This document shows positions 24,981 to 36,482 of a stretch of 64,000 nt of DNA, in pieces. The stretch comes from Tetragonia tetragonoides. Lineage: Eukaryota; Streptophyta; Magnoliopsida; Caryophyllales; Aizoaceae. The notes beneath the pieces were generated by a model. That model had not been told where the DNA came from. It worked only from the letters and a program-made list of their open reading frames with translations, and ran no database searches. Every line of letters begins with the position of its first letter. Positions within the stretch are counted from its first letter, which is position 1. The position numbers and the translations under genes are program-made. The stretch lies in the NCBI GenBank assembly GCA_038025085.1, contig CM076139.1, forward strand, positions 46,356,807-46,420,806. The letters run 5' to 3'.

Positions 24981-26674
24981 AAGACAATAGTCAAATTTCA
25001 TTCATAAGACAAGCAAACCTAAAATGAAATGTATATATATATTAATTCTCAAAAGAATACTACTATTCAGGAGGTAGTTGTTCCCAAAATAACATTTCAA
25101 AACATCTCAATACAAAATATTACACCAAAAAACCCACTAATCTTGAACCTCACAATCAACTACTGGAGCAAGTTTTGAGTCTTGACATGCTAGATTTTCC
25201 ACTTCATCGGAATCCCTTAATGTATAGATATAACATCCTCCATGATCCAAAACAAAGCACAAGTAATTGTCACAAAAAAGAAAAAAAAAACCACAAGTAA
25301 TTGTCACCAAAAAAAACAAAAAAAAAAACACAAGTAATTGATTGCAAACATACAAGTATGCGCACACAACCAAACAGCATATAATAATTCCACAATAACA
25401 CCATTATAAAATTAACAAGATTTTGCATACTTCATTGAATCCAATTAATAAAATAGAAATTAACAACTTAACACAAATTAAATATATGTATATTATTTTG
25501 TTCTGATAATACACATAATATAATCTTATATTCGAGAAAAGTAAACATCAAGGGGAATACCAATGTACATCTTACCTTGTCAACTAGATTTATTGTGCCG
25601 CCAGCATCACTAATAGCGTTGAAACAACCTATCAAAATTATTAAAAAGTTTAAACATAAGATTTGATTCAACATAATAAAATGTTACAGTACGATGGATG
25701 CAAACAATATTGCTTAATGCTTACATGATGCTGCAAAAGGAAAGGAAACAAAATTACTACAACATCAGCGACCCAAGTCCTTACACCAGCTAACTAGAAG
25801 CAAACAACACCAACACTAGTGTAAGCCAACCAGAAGCAAACAGCACCAACACTAGTGTTCTGATCAGACCTGCAGGAACATCAGACCACCATCTTTGTTC
25901 TTTAAATAGATCTGCAGATAGCATCTCTCTTCAAAATTCTTGCATGATTACAAATATGAAGCCAACTACTAGTTTTAAAAAGGGAAGACATCAACAAAAT
26001 CAGAAGGCAAGGCTTCATTGTGCTCTGCACCTTGAAGCTCATCAAACCAGGTCACATGTAAACTAAAGTGGTTTAGCACATAAAAATAGTTCTAGGTTCT
26101 CCCATCTATTTTGCTACTAACCAACCCGATTTCCCTTTGTACTCTTACCTTTAAAGCTCATCAAATCAAAGTCAATAGAGTGAAAACAATTCAGAGCTCA
26201 GAATATTCAAAACAGATCACAAACTCCAAATTAAAGAACGATGGATCCATTTAAGCACATACAGAATTCAACACAGGGCATGTTATGAAGCGAGCAAGCA
26301 AGGACTACCATGAAACGCTCCAGCAAATCCATTAGTCTTCTATATTAACTAGCGAACAAGAAAGAAACGACAACAAAGCGGTAAGTCGTTGTCGAGTTTC
26401 CTTGCCATTGGCAAGCAGATCCCAAAGGGATTGGCAGACCAACTTCAAAATATTATAAAAAGAAAAAAAAACAGCATTATTTGAGTCATCTTTACATTTG
26501 CCTCTAGCTTGTATACACCATGACATCATGTGGTAAGAGAAGCCTGCAAAACAGATCAAATTGATCAAGTTATTAGGAAGGGTACCTTGTAATCGTGTGG
26601 TAAGAGAACCCTGCAAAAATATCAAATATATCAAAAAAAATAAAAATGCAGCAAGGTACGGAGGGAAAAAAACA

Positions 26675-26775
26675 CTGCTACTGCAGCAGCGGCGGCGGCG
26701 GCAGGCAACAGCAGGAGCAGCGGCAGGCAGCAGCAGTAGCCAGCAGCAGCGGCAGCCAGTAGTAGCAGGCAACAA
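26675..26775. repeat. imperfect CAG/GGC trinucleotide-rich patch
   Basis: This is a run of CAGCAGCGGCGG-type triplets inside the CACTA element. Both strands show low-complexity open frames here (Gln/Arg/Ala-rich or Leu/Pro/Ala-rich). I do not regard them as genes without other support. Confidence 0.6.
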
Positions 26776-28094
26776 CAGCAGTTTCATTAGCAAACCAGAA
26801 GGAACAAAGCACCAGTAGGTGTAGCATATAGCAGACAGCAGTACACAAACATACTAGGACCAGACAGGTAGCTCAGCTTGCAAATCAGAACAGCAGCAGC
26901 ACACGACGCTACTATACTTAAATTTAGAGATAAAGCACAACACTAGCAAAGCAGCAACAGAAGCCCAACTGTATGAAGCAACCAATTGGAGCCTTGGGAA
27001 ACAGTAGCAAACATCAACCAACAGAACAGCAGCAATACCAAACATCAACAGGGAAACAATATCAGCTTATGCAACAAACAAACCAACATTTATTTTTTAA
27101 ACAACCTGTATGAAGCAACCAATTGGAGCCTTGGGGCTACTCAAGCCAAAGCATATATTAGCCTTGGGGCTTCTCCCTATGGCCTCTACAAGAATCACTC
27201 TTTTTAATGATTGTCATCGCATAATTGCATATATAAAATCCTGCTCTGTCTAATTTGGAATTCGAACTACTAGTATAGTATGTGAGAAAATGTAAAGGCA
27301 GAGAACCCAAAACTCTCCAATAAAGGGAAAACAACATAACAAACACACAAAGAAACATAAATTTCTGTATAAAAACATACGGAGAAACAGAATAAAAATA
27401 ATACACTTATACACCTATGACCTAACTAAGAAAGTACTAAGGTCTAAGGGTTTCAAAACCACCCTTTTTTGGTTCTAATTATACAGTCCAGCAAATTCGC
27501 TATGAATAACAAATATCTAGAATGAACATACAGATTGGCATTCAGAAAATCGTGGGCAGCTTGAACAATAATTTTTGGAGAATTTCAATCACAATCGAAT
27601 CCTTACTCACCCAAGCCAAATAATGAATAACAATTTCAGTAAGATTGCGCTCGGCAAATTCTCAAGTTTCAATAGTCATTTGTAACAATTATTAGCAAGC
27701 CACTTAAAGTGAAACAACAATGCTTTGGGGTCTTCCAGTTTTTTTATAATACCTTCAAAGTAGAAAGTATATACTGAATGCTAATAATCACGAACAAGGC
27801 TCTCATCTGAAAAAAAAAAAACAACCAACAAGGCACAACTCAACAAGCCAGTAGCGTGCAATTTCCCAATAACACAATTGTATCCCCCCATAGTGTTTTT
27901 TTTCTCAAGTTAACATACATAGAAATGCAAACCCAAGTCTGATTTTTAGAACCCACTGTAGTTACAAAGTGAACATTGCCCTAAGTATATGAAATAACTA
28001 ATCGATCACCAATTTTTACAAAAATAAAAGAAAAAGGATATAGATGCTTACAAAAAATCGAGTTCGAGTATGGTTGATTTGCCGTCTTGAAGAA

Positions 28095-28529
28095 TCAGCA
28101 ACGCCAGTTACGAGAACTTCGTAGGAGTGGGGTTTGTGAACTCACTTTTAGCAGCCTTAAACAAATCACAATGAGCATCCTCATAGAAACCCAACTCAAT
28201 TCCAGCAATTGCCCTTCTAGAAAGGGCTTTCGTGCTATGAGGGTCAAAATAAAGAACCAACGTACACAGGCTATTAACTCTATCATAGTCATGTAGTTTA
28301 AATTCAGATTCAAACAAAGGGTTAACTAACATATAAGGTTATGCTTCTCATCACAGTATGGAAGTAGCAATTTAGAAGCATTGTTATAGCAATTATAAGC
28401 ATCACGATTCACGAGCCCTCCCATCCCTATACAAATTGTCCCCCTTCTCCTTAAAAGAACTGACATGAAACAAAAGTTCCTCTGCTCATCCGAGTTCAAG
28501 ATAGATTCAACAAATTCATCAAAACCCAT
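28095..28529 (-). pseudogene. captured TPR-protein gene fragment inside the CACTA element
   Basis: Reading the minus strand from ATG 28529, segments in different frames give a tetratricopeptide-repeat-like protein. The first part is FKEKGDNLYRDGRARE; the next frame gives AYNCYNNASKLLLPYCDEKH; after a stop another frame gives SLCTLVLYFDPHSTKALSRR and AGIELGFYEDAHCDLFKAAK. The A-x-x-R-R and [FY]-x-x-A spacing is that of TPR helices as in co-chaperone-type proteins. At least two frame changes and a TAG interrupt it. A GC-rich sequence at 28680-28810 upstream could be the captured leader or promoter. The parent gene was not identified. Confidence 0.6.
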
Positions 28530-29047
28530 GATCCAGAAGCCAAATCAAGAAGCAAAAACCCCAATCAAAGTAAAGCCCTCGATCAATTTCACCGCAGGAC
28601 AAAAATCAGCCCTCAAATGTAGACCTAACTTAAACAATCTACACTGCAAAGTAAAAGATACCTGAAAAAATGGACGAATGTCCTTGAAGCTGATCAGAAA
28701 CGACTCGCCGGAAACCGGGCGATGTCGCCTGACACTCGCCGGTCACCGGCGAGCCCGCAGGAGTTGCTGTGGGAGTTTGGTCTGGAGGGGGGTGTGGGCG
28801 AGAGAAAACGCGTGTAGGTGGGTACTTGTTCTGATTATTAGATTGACGATCTGTTTTGAACAAGCGGCGTTCACATTTATTTTTTTTTCATTTCTTATTT
28901 AACTCCACATATAAAGCGTGGAGAAAAGTTTGTCACCGCTAAAAGCGTGGAAAATGCCCATTTTATATCTCTGTTGTCACACTTTTAACAGCGTGGCAAA
29001 AAAAGCGTCAACAGCGTGCCCAGAATTGAGATTTTGTTGTAGTGGCA

Positions 29048-31082
29048 GCAACTACACTTCTCCAAAAGCAGCTTATGCTTCTTATAAGATTATACAATGC
29101 TGGGAAAATAATTTTGATTAACTCTGTGTTTTGTATAAAAGTGCAGATGAAAGTATTGAGAACTTGTGTTTTTAATGCATTAACACATCTGAAATATGGC
29201 AAAAAGTTGTTACTTGGTTGGGATAAACCATAGAATAACCACTAGCCAGTGCTAATGATTCTTAGACTAAACAGTTGCTAGACAACAGCAGGGGAAGAAG
29301 CTCTGCAAAGGCAAAACAGATAAACTCACAACAGCACAATTGTGTAATCAAATTATCTACATCTGTTATTACTTATTAGCTATTACTTCTAGTTTTTTGA
29401 CATGTTAATAGAATACCAGTAAGACTTAAACGGTAAATATGTAAATACTGGAATAAGTTGCTCTACCAAACCGGGATCCCTGACGCATATATTTATAATT
29501 TATAAACAACGTAAACATTACATATATACAGGCCCAATTTTAAGTCCTACTGGTACTCTGTGACGTGTCCCAAAAGCACCTGATAATCTGATGCTGTCAT
29601 GAGGCTTAAGTTTCCTCATTTTTCAATGTTTGAAGGATGTACCTGGAAAAGGAGCTGAAATCAATTAGCGTTGTTTGCAACAGCAATTAGCGAGTGCGAC
29701 TTTCTGCATTGACTGCTTGCTTGTGCATTTTCTCCATTGTCATCTGTTCATTTCTGCTTCACTTTAATGGATTCAGAAAAATATTTGAACTTTCTGATGT
29801 ATTTTCTTGGGTTCTGAAAATTCTTATCTTCTTGTTTTAATAGTTTGGTGCCCATTTTTTCTTTCTTTGAAATACTAATTGTCAGCTTGAAAAGTCAAGC
29901 TATAAAGATAAGAGTTCCCCCACCACCCCAAGTACCTACTTGTATAGATTGGTTCACTGCTTGTAGAAAGACTTGTAATGGTCTAGTAGCGACAACGACA
30001 ACGACAACCAAAGACTTTGAAAACACTCAGAACTCAGAGGACTCGAGGAAATCTATTGTGGCGAGGACCTCAATCTTAATTCTTAACCACTAAACCAATA
30101 CCTCATTGTCTATGAATGGTGTCCGCTACCGGAAGCGGTTGTGGAGTCCGTTTGTGTCCGCTACCGGAAGGTTCAAATCAAAGAGACCATGGGGGAAGGT
30201 GGAGGACTATCTAATCATCATTACTCCACTTGTAAACATTTAATAATCTCTTCAACTACTACCATGCCAAATGCCAATACATGCATCCATTCTAGTCTCT
30301 ATTCTTTCTCTTTCCAGTTTTGCTCCCCTCTCAAATAAATCTTATCATTTACTTTTTCACGATCTGTAAAAAACCACTTTGATTGTATATAATTATAAAA
30401 ATGTGATTTTTCAAAAGTACTATTGAAAGTAAATCAAACAAATATCAAGTTTAGTGTGAGACCAACTCATAGTACATGGAATCACTTTTTAGAAATGTGA
30501 GGATCACTTATAATGAATCATAACTTTATTTTACTAGATAGTGACCATCGTCTCACCGAAAATTACGAAAGACCGTCTTATACCTATTTTTGTGTCAAAT
30601 TAAACTCTTATTACATTGTAAGTTTTTATAGTTTTTGAAAACTCAAAACAATGAAACTTTGACGTTAAAAAAACTAATAACAAGACTTATTTGGGACGAA
30701 TGGAGTACAATATGCTAGTATGCTTATCTATCAAACAACCTGCATTTGGAACTCCATACAGCAAAGGGAGGTATGTCATTCATTCATAATAGTCATAAGT
30801 TCATCTTACATACTACACACTAACATAGGAGTAAAACATAAGTACTCTGTACAAATACATCTTACATTTTGCATCAATACTATAGCATTAAGAGATACAA
30901 CACCATCACATACATGAGAAAATAAACTTCATACAAATTTTCAGTCCACACACACCACTAGACTTTACAAAACAAGCAACAATAACTGCAGATTTCATCA
31001 AACATGACCAGAACCTATTGGCAGATTTCGTGCGCATTACCAATTAACCCATTATGATACATTAACAACGTGAGCATGATCA
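29048..31082. other. non-coding stretch between CACTA element and DUF4283 copy A
   Basis: No gene is recognised. At 30119-30172 the 17-mer GTGTCCGCTACCGGAAG occurs twice. A degenerate Stowaway-like remnant lies at about 30340-30705. The last 360 bp match, in inverse orientation, the 3' flank of DUF4283 copies B and C (shared GGAGTTCCAAATGCA), so this is probably the 3' UTR of copy A. Confidence 0.45.
30340..30705. mobile_element. degenerate Stowaway-like MITE
   Basis: The right end TTGGGACGAATGGAGTA resembles a Stowaway terminus. The interior (TATAATTATAAAAATGTGAT, then AAGTACTATTGAAAGTAAAT) matches the style of the Stowaways at 45685 and 62203. The left terminus is lost or too diverged. Confidence 0.4.
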
Positions 31083-32096
31083 TCATTCATCAACAATTGA
31101 TACGAATTTTATCAAATTCCATAACCATAGTATCCATATCCATCTTAACCCACATAACTCATACCCATCATTATTCAATTTCGACGACGACATCAAACGA
31201 AGTTCAGTAGCACTAGTGACTAAACCAGAGAAATAATTATGAAATAGTCCATCTAACCCACCTCTAATCTTATGGTAGTAATATATATAGCTTCCTCGAT
31301 CAATTTCATCGAACTCGAAATCGAACTCGCCATCATCTTCGTCATCATCATCAGAAAACTCCACAATATCATCCATAAACTTGAGAAACTTAATCTCCAC
31401 TTCAGGCTCAATCATAACCCTACATGTACTACTTTGTTGACCAACTCTCCCACATCTATCACATACCCTTAAAACACCTTCGTACTTAAACCCCACCCAC
31501 CAAACCCTCTCATTATCATCACCACCATTCAACGTCGAAAAATAAAACCCCGGAACCAAAACCCCAGCCAAGTCAACCTTAACCATTGCCCTAATGGTAG
31601 TACCGTCTTCATCAATAAGCTCTAGCCCTCCGATAACATGGTTGACTATTTCCCCAACAACATCGGGTTTTGTGAGGAAATCAGGTATGACGTGGCAATG
31701 AAGAAGACGGACCCACATGGTGGCGGAAGAGAGAAAGTCAACGCTACGTGGACTAGAGCCAAGGAACCATTTGAGGAAAACGAGGAGACGGCCGGCGACA
31801 AGGACACTTCCTAAGTGAAGTAAGTTGTCCCTGTCGTCAGAGTTCCGACATATGAGGTAAAATATACGTTCACGCTGATGAACCTCGACGGTGTCGTTTA
31901 AGTGCCAGTTGTTGTTCGCCACGTGTTGAATGTAAGACGCTGTGAAACGGTTGTTTTCTGCGTCGATGAAAGTGGCGAGGATTGTTAGTTTCCAACGAGC
32001 GAGTTCGGGTGCTGAGATTTGAGGGGGACGAAATACTACTCCCCTTCTTAAGGATAAACCTTTGCTTGTTGTTAAACTATGGTGTTGTTTGTCCAT
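31083..32096 (-). CDS. DUF4283 / zinc-knuckle protein, copy A (LINE ORF1-like, stand-alone)
   Basis: An intronless ORF of 337 aa with ATG at 32096. Residues about 33-200 follow the DUF4283 pattern (ARWKLTILATFIDAENN, then MWVRL...VIGGLE, then RAMVKVDL...KYEGVLRVC), the RNA-binding module found at the N-terminus of plant LINE ORF1 and Copia-like gag proteins. A zinc knuckle follows, but as C-x2-C-x4-Q-x4-C: the usual His is Gln. After it comes an acidic stretch (about residues 245-270, SDDDDEDDGEFDFE). No reverse transcriptase follows, so this is not an intact LINE. Relative to copy B, a 1-nt deletion changes the last about 25 residues to a Trp/Leu-rich tail. It may be a domesticated gag-like gene or a retrocopy. 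The function is unknown. Confidence 0.65.
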   Translation of the reverse strand: MDKQHHSLTTSKGLSLRRGVVFRPPQISAPELARWKLTILATFIDAENNRFTASYIQHVANNNWHLNDTVEVHQRERIFYLICRNSDDRDNLLHLGSVLVAGRLLVFLKWFLGSSPRSVDFLSSATMWVRLLHCHVIPDFLTKPDVVGEIVNHVIGGLELIDEDGTTIRAMVKVDLAGVLVPGFYFSTLNGGDDNERVWWVGFKYEGVLRVCDRCGRVGQQSSTCRVMIEPEVEIKFLKFMDDIVEFSDDDDEDDGEFDFEFDEIDRGSYIYYYHKIRGGLDGLFHNYFSGLVTSATELRLMSSSKLNNDGYELCGLRWIWILWLWNLIKFVSIVDE

Positions 32097-32936
32097 TATA
32101 TGGTGATATAATGAAATATGAAATGAGATGAGAGTATTGGTAGGAAATTAAGTAAAATGAAATGTATGTAGGGTTAAATGTATTTAAATTGCAAATGGAA
32201 ATGAAGAGTTTTTCATGGAAGCTAAATTGCAAAGGAATGTGGAGACCTTTTACATGGCACATAATAAGAAGAGAAAGTAATTAATTGGATGCTAGCTAGG
32301 AATTAACTGCAGGGCAGGTTTGGGTTCGGTGGGAGTTAAAGAAGTGTAGGTGAATTAAGGAGAGGGAAAGAGTGGTATTGGATTAAGTGAGACGGTGGAA
32401 GGTTTTGGACAAGAAGAACATTTATGGATTGGTTTGGTTGTTGTTATCTTGACAGCAACTAGAAGTTGATCATGTTTGGCAATTGTCTGGTGATATTAAC
32501 TGTTGGTTGATGATTGATGACGGGTGGTCGATAACTAGCATTGTTAGCTGATTTGACCGCCTAATAATATCGGATAGCTGGAAATAGATGTTTGGTAACA
32601 TTAGTTGGTTATATGTAAAATGACATATAATGGCATTCATATGATAAAGGAATTTGATAACATAGAAGTAAATAATTGCAAGTCTTGCACTATCTTGTCA
32701 TTGGATTACATTAATGCATCTGTCAATACCCAAAAGCTACCTTCATTGGCTTTTCAAAAGTTGTGTTGTGAGAACCCAAAAGCCAATCTCACAAGCTAAC
32801 ATCCAAACACCAATATTGGATGACGGACTGGTTAAATATCCAATTTTGCCAAAAGCCACCTCACAAGCTAATATCCAAACACGCCCCTTTGTCCAGTCAA
32901 ATTAGTGCGAGTGTCCAAGCAGTCTAACTGAACATA
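32097..32936. other. upstream flank of DUF4283 copy A
   Basis: AT-rich sequence with no supported gene. Around 32770-32885 the phrase TCACAAGCTAA(C/T)ATCCAAACAC occurs twice, a small dispersed repeat. It may contain the promoter of copy A; no clear TATA could be fixed. Confidence 0.4.
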
Positions 32937-33167
32937 TCCCTGAAATGGGTAGTGGAGTTGGTCGTGACTCGTGAGGTTGAATTAGTTACATGACGAAGGT
33001 CATGGGTTCATTTCCCACTAGGGCTCTTTATTTGGTGAGTCTGTGTACAAAATTTATCTTGCTGGTTTGCCTGGTGTGTGTGGTTTGCAGTCTGTTGCAT
33101 ACACTCGAGGTTTATCCAGTGCACATTCAAAAAGTAGTGACTGCGGATTTCTTGTACAAAAAAAAAA
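32937..33167 (+). mobile_element. tRNA-derived SINE
   Basis: The sequence has an A-box-like TGGTCGTGACTCG, a B-box-like GGGTTCATTTCCC and ends in an A run (33157-33167). The flanks CAGTCTAACTGAACATAT and CAGTCCAATTGAACACAT are similar and probably form the target-site duplication. It codes for nothing. Confidence 0.7.
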
Positions 33168-33785
33168 CAGTCCAATTGAACACATTTTCTATTTTCTAAA
33201 ATATTTACACTAGTGTCCTTGGTCCAGAGTGACTTCCGCAATAAGAATCGAGGAATGATCAAGGCATTTAGCCCAATGCCTAAGGTATGCACTCAGGTGC
33301 ATTAAGCACAATAATGTACCCATAGATGCCATATAATTAATGATATTGGGTTTAACCAGAATAAAATATAAACTGGACAAGTGTAATATATCGTGCTAAA
33401 TACACACAAATACATACTAAAATTTACCCATTTCGCCCCTGCTCCAAGAAGCGAGCCCCCTTCATTTCTTATGACAAATCTGGCTGCCACGTGGCCATTC
33501 ACAAATTCACTTTAACATGTCCATTAAGATTAACTGATCAGTTAATGAGACCACTTAACAAATTGAAGATTACTCACTTTCGTGTTCATATAGAGCTAGG
33601 TTTATCTCTAGCTATGTCAAATACAATAGGGAGTTGTCGTTTCCTCCATTGAATCTCAAGGAATTTTGCAAGCAATGCAAGCAAGCAAGCAGGACACTGA
33701 TACACATACACAATATGTATGGACAAGATCATACACAAGCGCGGTGAAGTCGACACCTGTCCTGTTTTACAACACCTGTAATTCT
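33168..33785. other. non-coding stretch
   Basis: No gene is recognised. A GCAAGCAAGCAAGC-type short repeat lies at about 33670-33690. Confidence 0.4.
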
Positions 33786-34400
33786 AACTTTAGAGATCCG
33801 CGCCGGTAAAAGGGGGAAACTTGGAGCCATTTTTTTGGGCACCGGAGGGAAAACCGATTTCCCGAGAGGGAAAAGTTTATATGGGAGGGAAAAAATTAGA
33901 TGGGAGGAAAATTTTATTACTTAATAACTCCATTTTATTACTTCTAATTTATTCCAACATTTATTAAAAAAACATAATTTTGTTTTTTGTTCGTGCTCAA
34001 TAATAACTCCGGCAAGCATCCATAACGTCCGGGGAGGGGAATTAATAACTCCGGCCAGACACTAAATTTTCCGGCGAAATTTCTAAAAAGTCCCCTTTTC
34101 TTTTTCCAGACCCTATCCATACTTTCAAGGAAGGAAATCTAATATTCCGGTCAAATACCATATCTCCCGGCGAGAGTTTAAAATTTGCTAACCACTTCCC
34201 CTTTTGTAAAATTGTTTCGCCCGATCCTTCCTGGCTGTTCATTCCGGCTACACATTCCGGTAAGGGAGTTTTTTAAACTCCGGTCGGGCAACAAATATTC
34301 CGGTGAGGGGTCAATACGCTATCCGTACTTTCCCCTTTCGGGCTATGTAAATCGATATCTCCGGCCATAATACATATTTCCAGGCTAGTGTTTGGACGAG
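33786..34400. repeat. degenerate TCCGG-motif repeat region
   Basis: The motif TTCCGG or CTCCGG recurs about a dozen times. Longer degenerate units of about 90-110 bp can be traced (starting near 34047, 34145 and 34278). Each has two TCCGG motifs, a CCCCTTTT block and a CCTATCC(A/G)TACTTTC block or a variant. It looks like a subterminal or tandem repeat region of a transposable element, possibly the one carrying the FAR1-like ORF downstream. I do not recognise the family. Confidence 0.45.
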
Positions 34401-34729
34401 GCCCAGCATTGGAGATTTAGCCGTTGATCAGGTGAGAACTGTAAACCCTCAATTCTCCATTGTCCGATTGGGTAGAAATTATGAGAAATTTGTCCTACAT
34501 TGTTTTTAAATCCCTAAACTGTAATATTTTGTAACACATTCATATCTTATTGCTCCAAAAATTTATAATAATTCCACTGTAATTTTTGTTTTTAATCGTT
34601 TTCACTGTAATTTTAACATTAAATCAATCAACTATCTGCAATGGGTAGTGATAATTGAATGTGCATGAGATCTTTACATGTATAATGACAACATGTGTCC
34701 AAGAACTACTACTCTATGTTTGTAACTTG

Positions 34730-35315
34730 TAAGGGTGACATTTTACATAATGACGTGTAACTGTACTCGTATTTCCGTGAGGCGTTATGAATCTGATCGA
34801 TAATAACTTAATAACTAGTTGCAGGGATGACAAAATGAAAAAAAATTGGAATACAGTTGGGGTGACTAATGTAAAGGGACAAACTTTACTTGGGTGACCA
34901 TGTTGAATTTTTAGGGGTGACCATGTTGAAGTATTAGGGGTGACTGTTGTTATACCCACTAGGTGACTCAATATTATTATGATGGGTGACACTGAGTCCA
35001 GTATTGATACGTTTGGATTGCCCTATTCAACGTGACCCTGTTGAATTACTATGGTACTCCCTGGGTGACGCTACCTTGTTGTAATGGGTGACGCTGAGTT
35101 TACTCTTGATATGTTTGACTTACCCTTTTCGAGGTCACCTGTTGAATAACTCGGGGCTGCGGGTGTAGTCCCTAGGTGACGCGACAAACATGTTATTACG
35201 GGCGACGCTGAATCCACTCTTGATATTTTTGTATTACCCTTTTAATTCGACGTGACGGGGTGACAATATTATTGCGTTTGGGGTGACTACGATAATAAGA
35301 CATGGGCGACCATGT
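34730..35315 (+). repeat. GGTGAC-motif array, left
   Basis: About 15 copies of GGGTGAC (variants GGCGAC, CGTGAC) lie mostly on the plus strand, with spacings of about 22-40 bp. Linked words recur: CCATGTTGAA, ACTGAGTCCA, TTGATATGTTTGGATTAC. The same words in the same orientation recur at 37300-37500, after the FAR1-like relic. Confidence 0.7.
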
Positions 35316-36482
35316 AAGAATCTCCGCACTGGCTAATACCTATGACACTAAGGGATGCCCTACAAAATGGTGTGGTGGTGCCTAGCTTGTATGATATAGG
35401 GGGTGAATGAGATAAGAATTAAGGAGTACGATATTGAGTCCCTTTCTTGTAGAACTATGACTCAAAAAGACATCCATAACACGCGAATCGAGTAGCTCTT
35501 TATTTGGGTCATCGCAACACATTTTCAGTTGTGTTTTTGTATATCGGGAGTAATTATATTAGTGTTGCTGCGCTATGCCAGTACAACCGGAAGCACCTCG
35601 ACCAGGGAAATGTACTTACAGTGAGAGACCGTCAATACTTGGTCTATATATGGAGGCCAGGGGGCAGGGAGCCGAACCCGAATTCCCCACCAAAATAGCT
35701 TATTAATAATAGGGATCGAGCTACAACCCCCTGCCCCCTCCCGCTTCCCCACCGTACCGCTGAATGCAAGGGCATGAATGTCAACACTTATTCGTGAGTT
35801 GTGTTCAAGGAATAGGGTAATAAGGAGATTAGATGGTTGTCCGAATCCACTGAAAGAAATGTTCATACAGTGGTAGTACGTGTGAGGTAATTATTAATTC
35901 AAGGGAGTCCCGCCGTGGTCGTATCACGGCGTATTGGGATGGGGACTGGGGAGTAGGGGACAACGGCGGAGGGGTGGTCGGGATATTATGTGAGGGAAAT
36001 GATGGGGGGAGGGACGGTTGAATAGTCAGTGCTTCTAAACAGCTAGGCCAAGCACCACCCAAGCAGTAGGGAAGCATGCGAGATTGTACGTGTGCCGAGA
36101 AGTTAACTAAGGCGTAGCAAATTATTTGCGGTTATACATGATCGAGGATGTTTCTCTCGGGCAGTACCCGTCGAATGCATGCATGTATGTGAATGGACGG
36201 GGAATTAAATATAAATATAATTATGATGTGTCCATGCATGTGTTGGTCCTACACCTGTGGCTGTAGGGTGACATGTGTGCTTCAGTCATCAGGGGTGCGA
36301 ATTACCCACACATATTTCATTCAAGTACGTACCCAGCCGGTTCAATTTGTGGCAGGCGTGTGAATTTAAGAATATTAATTACTCTATCTGATTATTATTC
36401 CAATGCAATCATGCACGTGCGGGTGTGGGGTATGTGCTGAACTAATATATATCATGTGCTTTCCCCCGTGGCATTTCAGGGC
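35316..36482. other. stretch between the left array and the FAR1-like relic
   Basis: No supported coding sequence. The base composition becomes more GC-rich and purine/pyrimidine-biased (35640-36010) than the flanking AT-rich DNA. It may be leader or internal sequence of the element that carried the FAR1-like gene. Confidence 0.35.

Larger units (their letters stand above)
24660..29044. mobile_element. 4.4-kb non-autonomous (Pack-type) CACTA element
   Basis: The terminal inverted repeat CACTACAACAAAA is present at both ends. Identical 3-bp flanks GCA (24657-24659, 29045-29047) give the CACTA-type target duplication. Subterminal repeats of ACCACGCT / AGCGTGG are dense in the outer 250 bp at each end and oppose each other. 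No transposase (TNPA/TNPD-like) reading frame is seen. The interior holds a TA microsatellite, a CAG/GGC-repeat patch (26680-26770), and near the right end a GC-rich segment followed by a decayed TPR-protein gene fragment. This makes it a candidate gene-capturing element. Confidence 0.85.

Noticed and set aside
26332..26818. Open frames over the CAG/GGC-rich patch
   Set aside because: Low-complexity translation in a transposable element; no splice or homology support.
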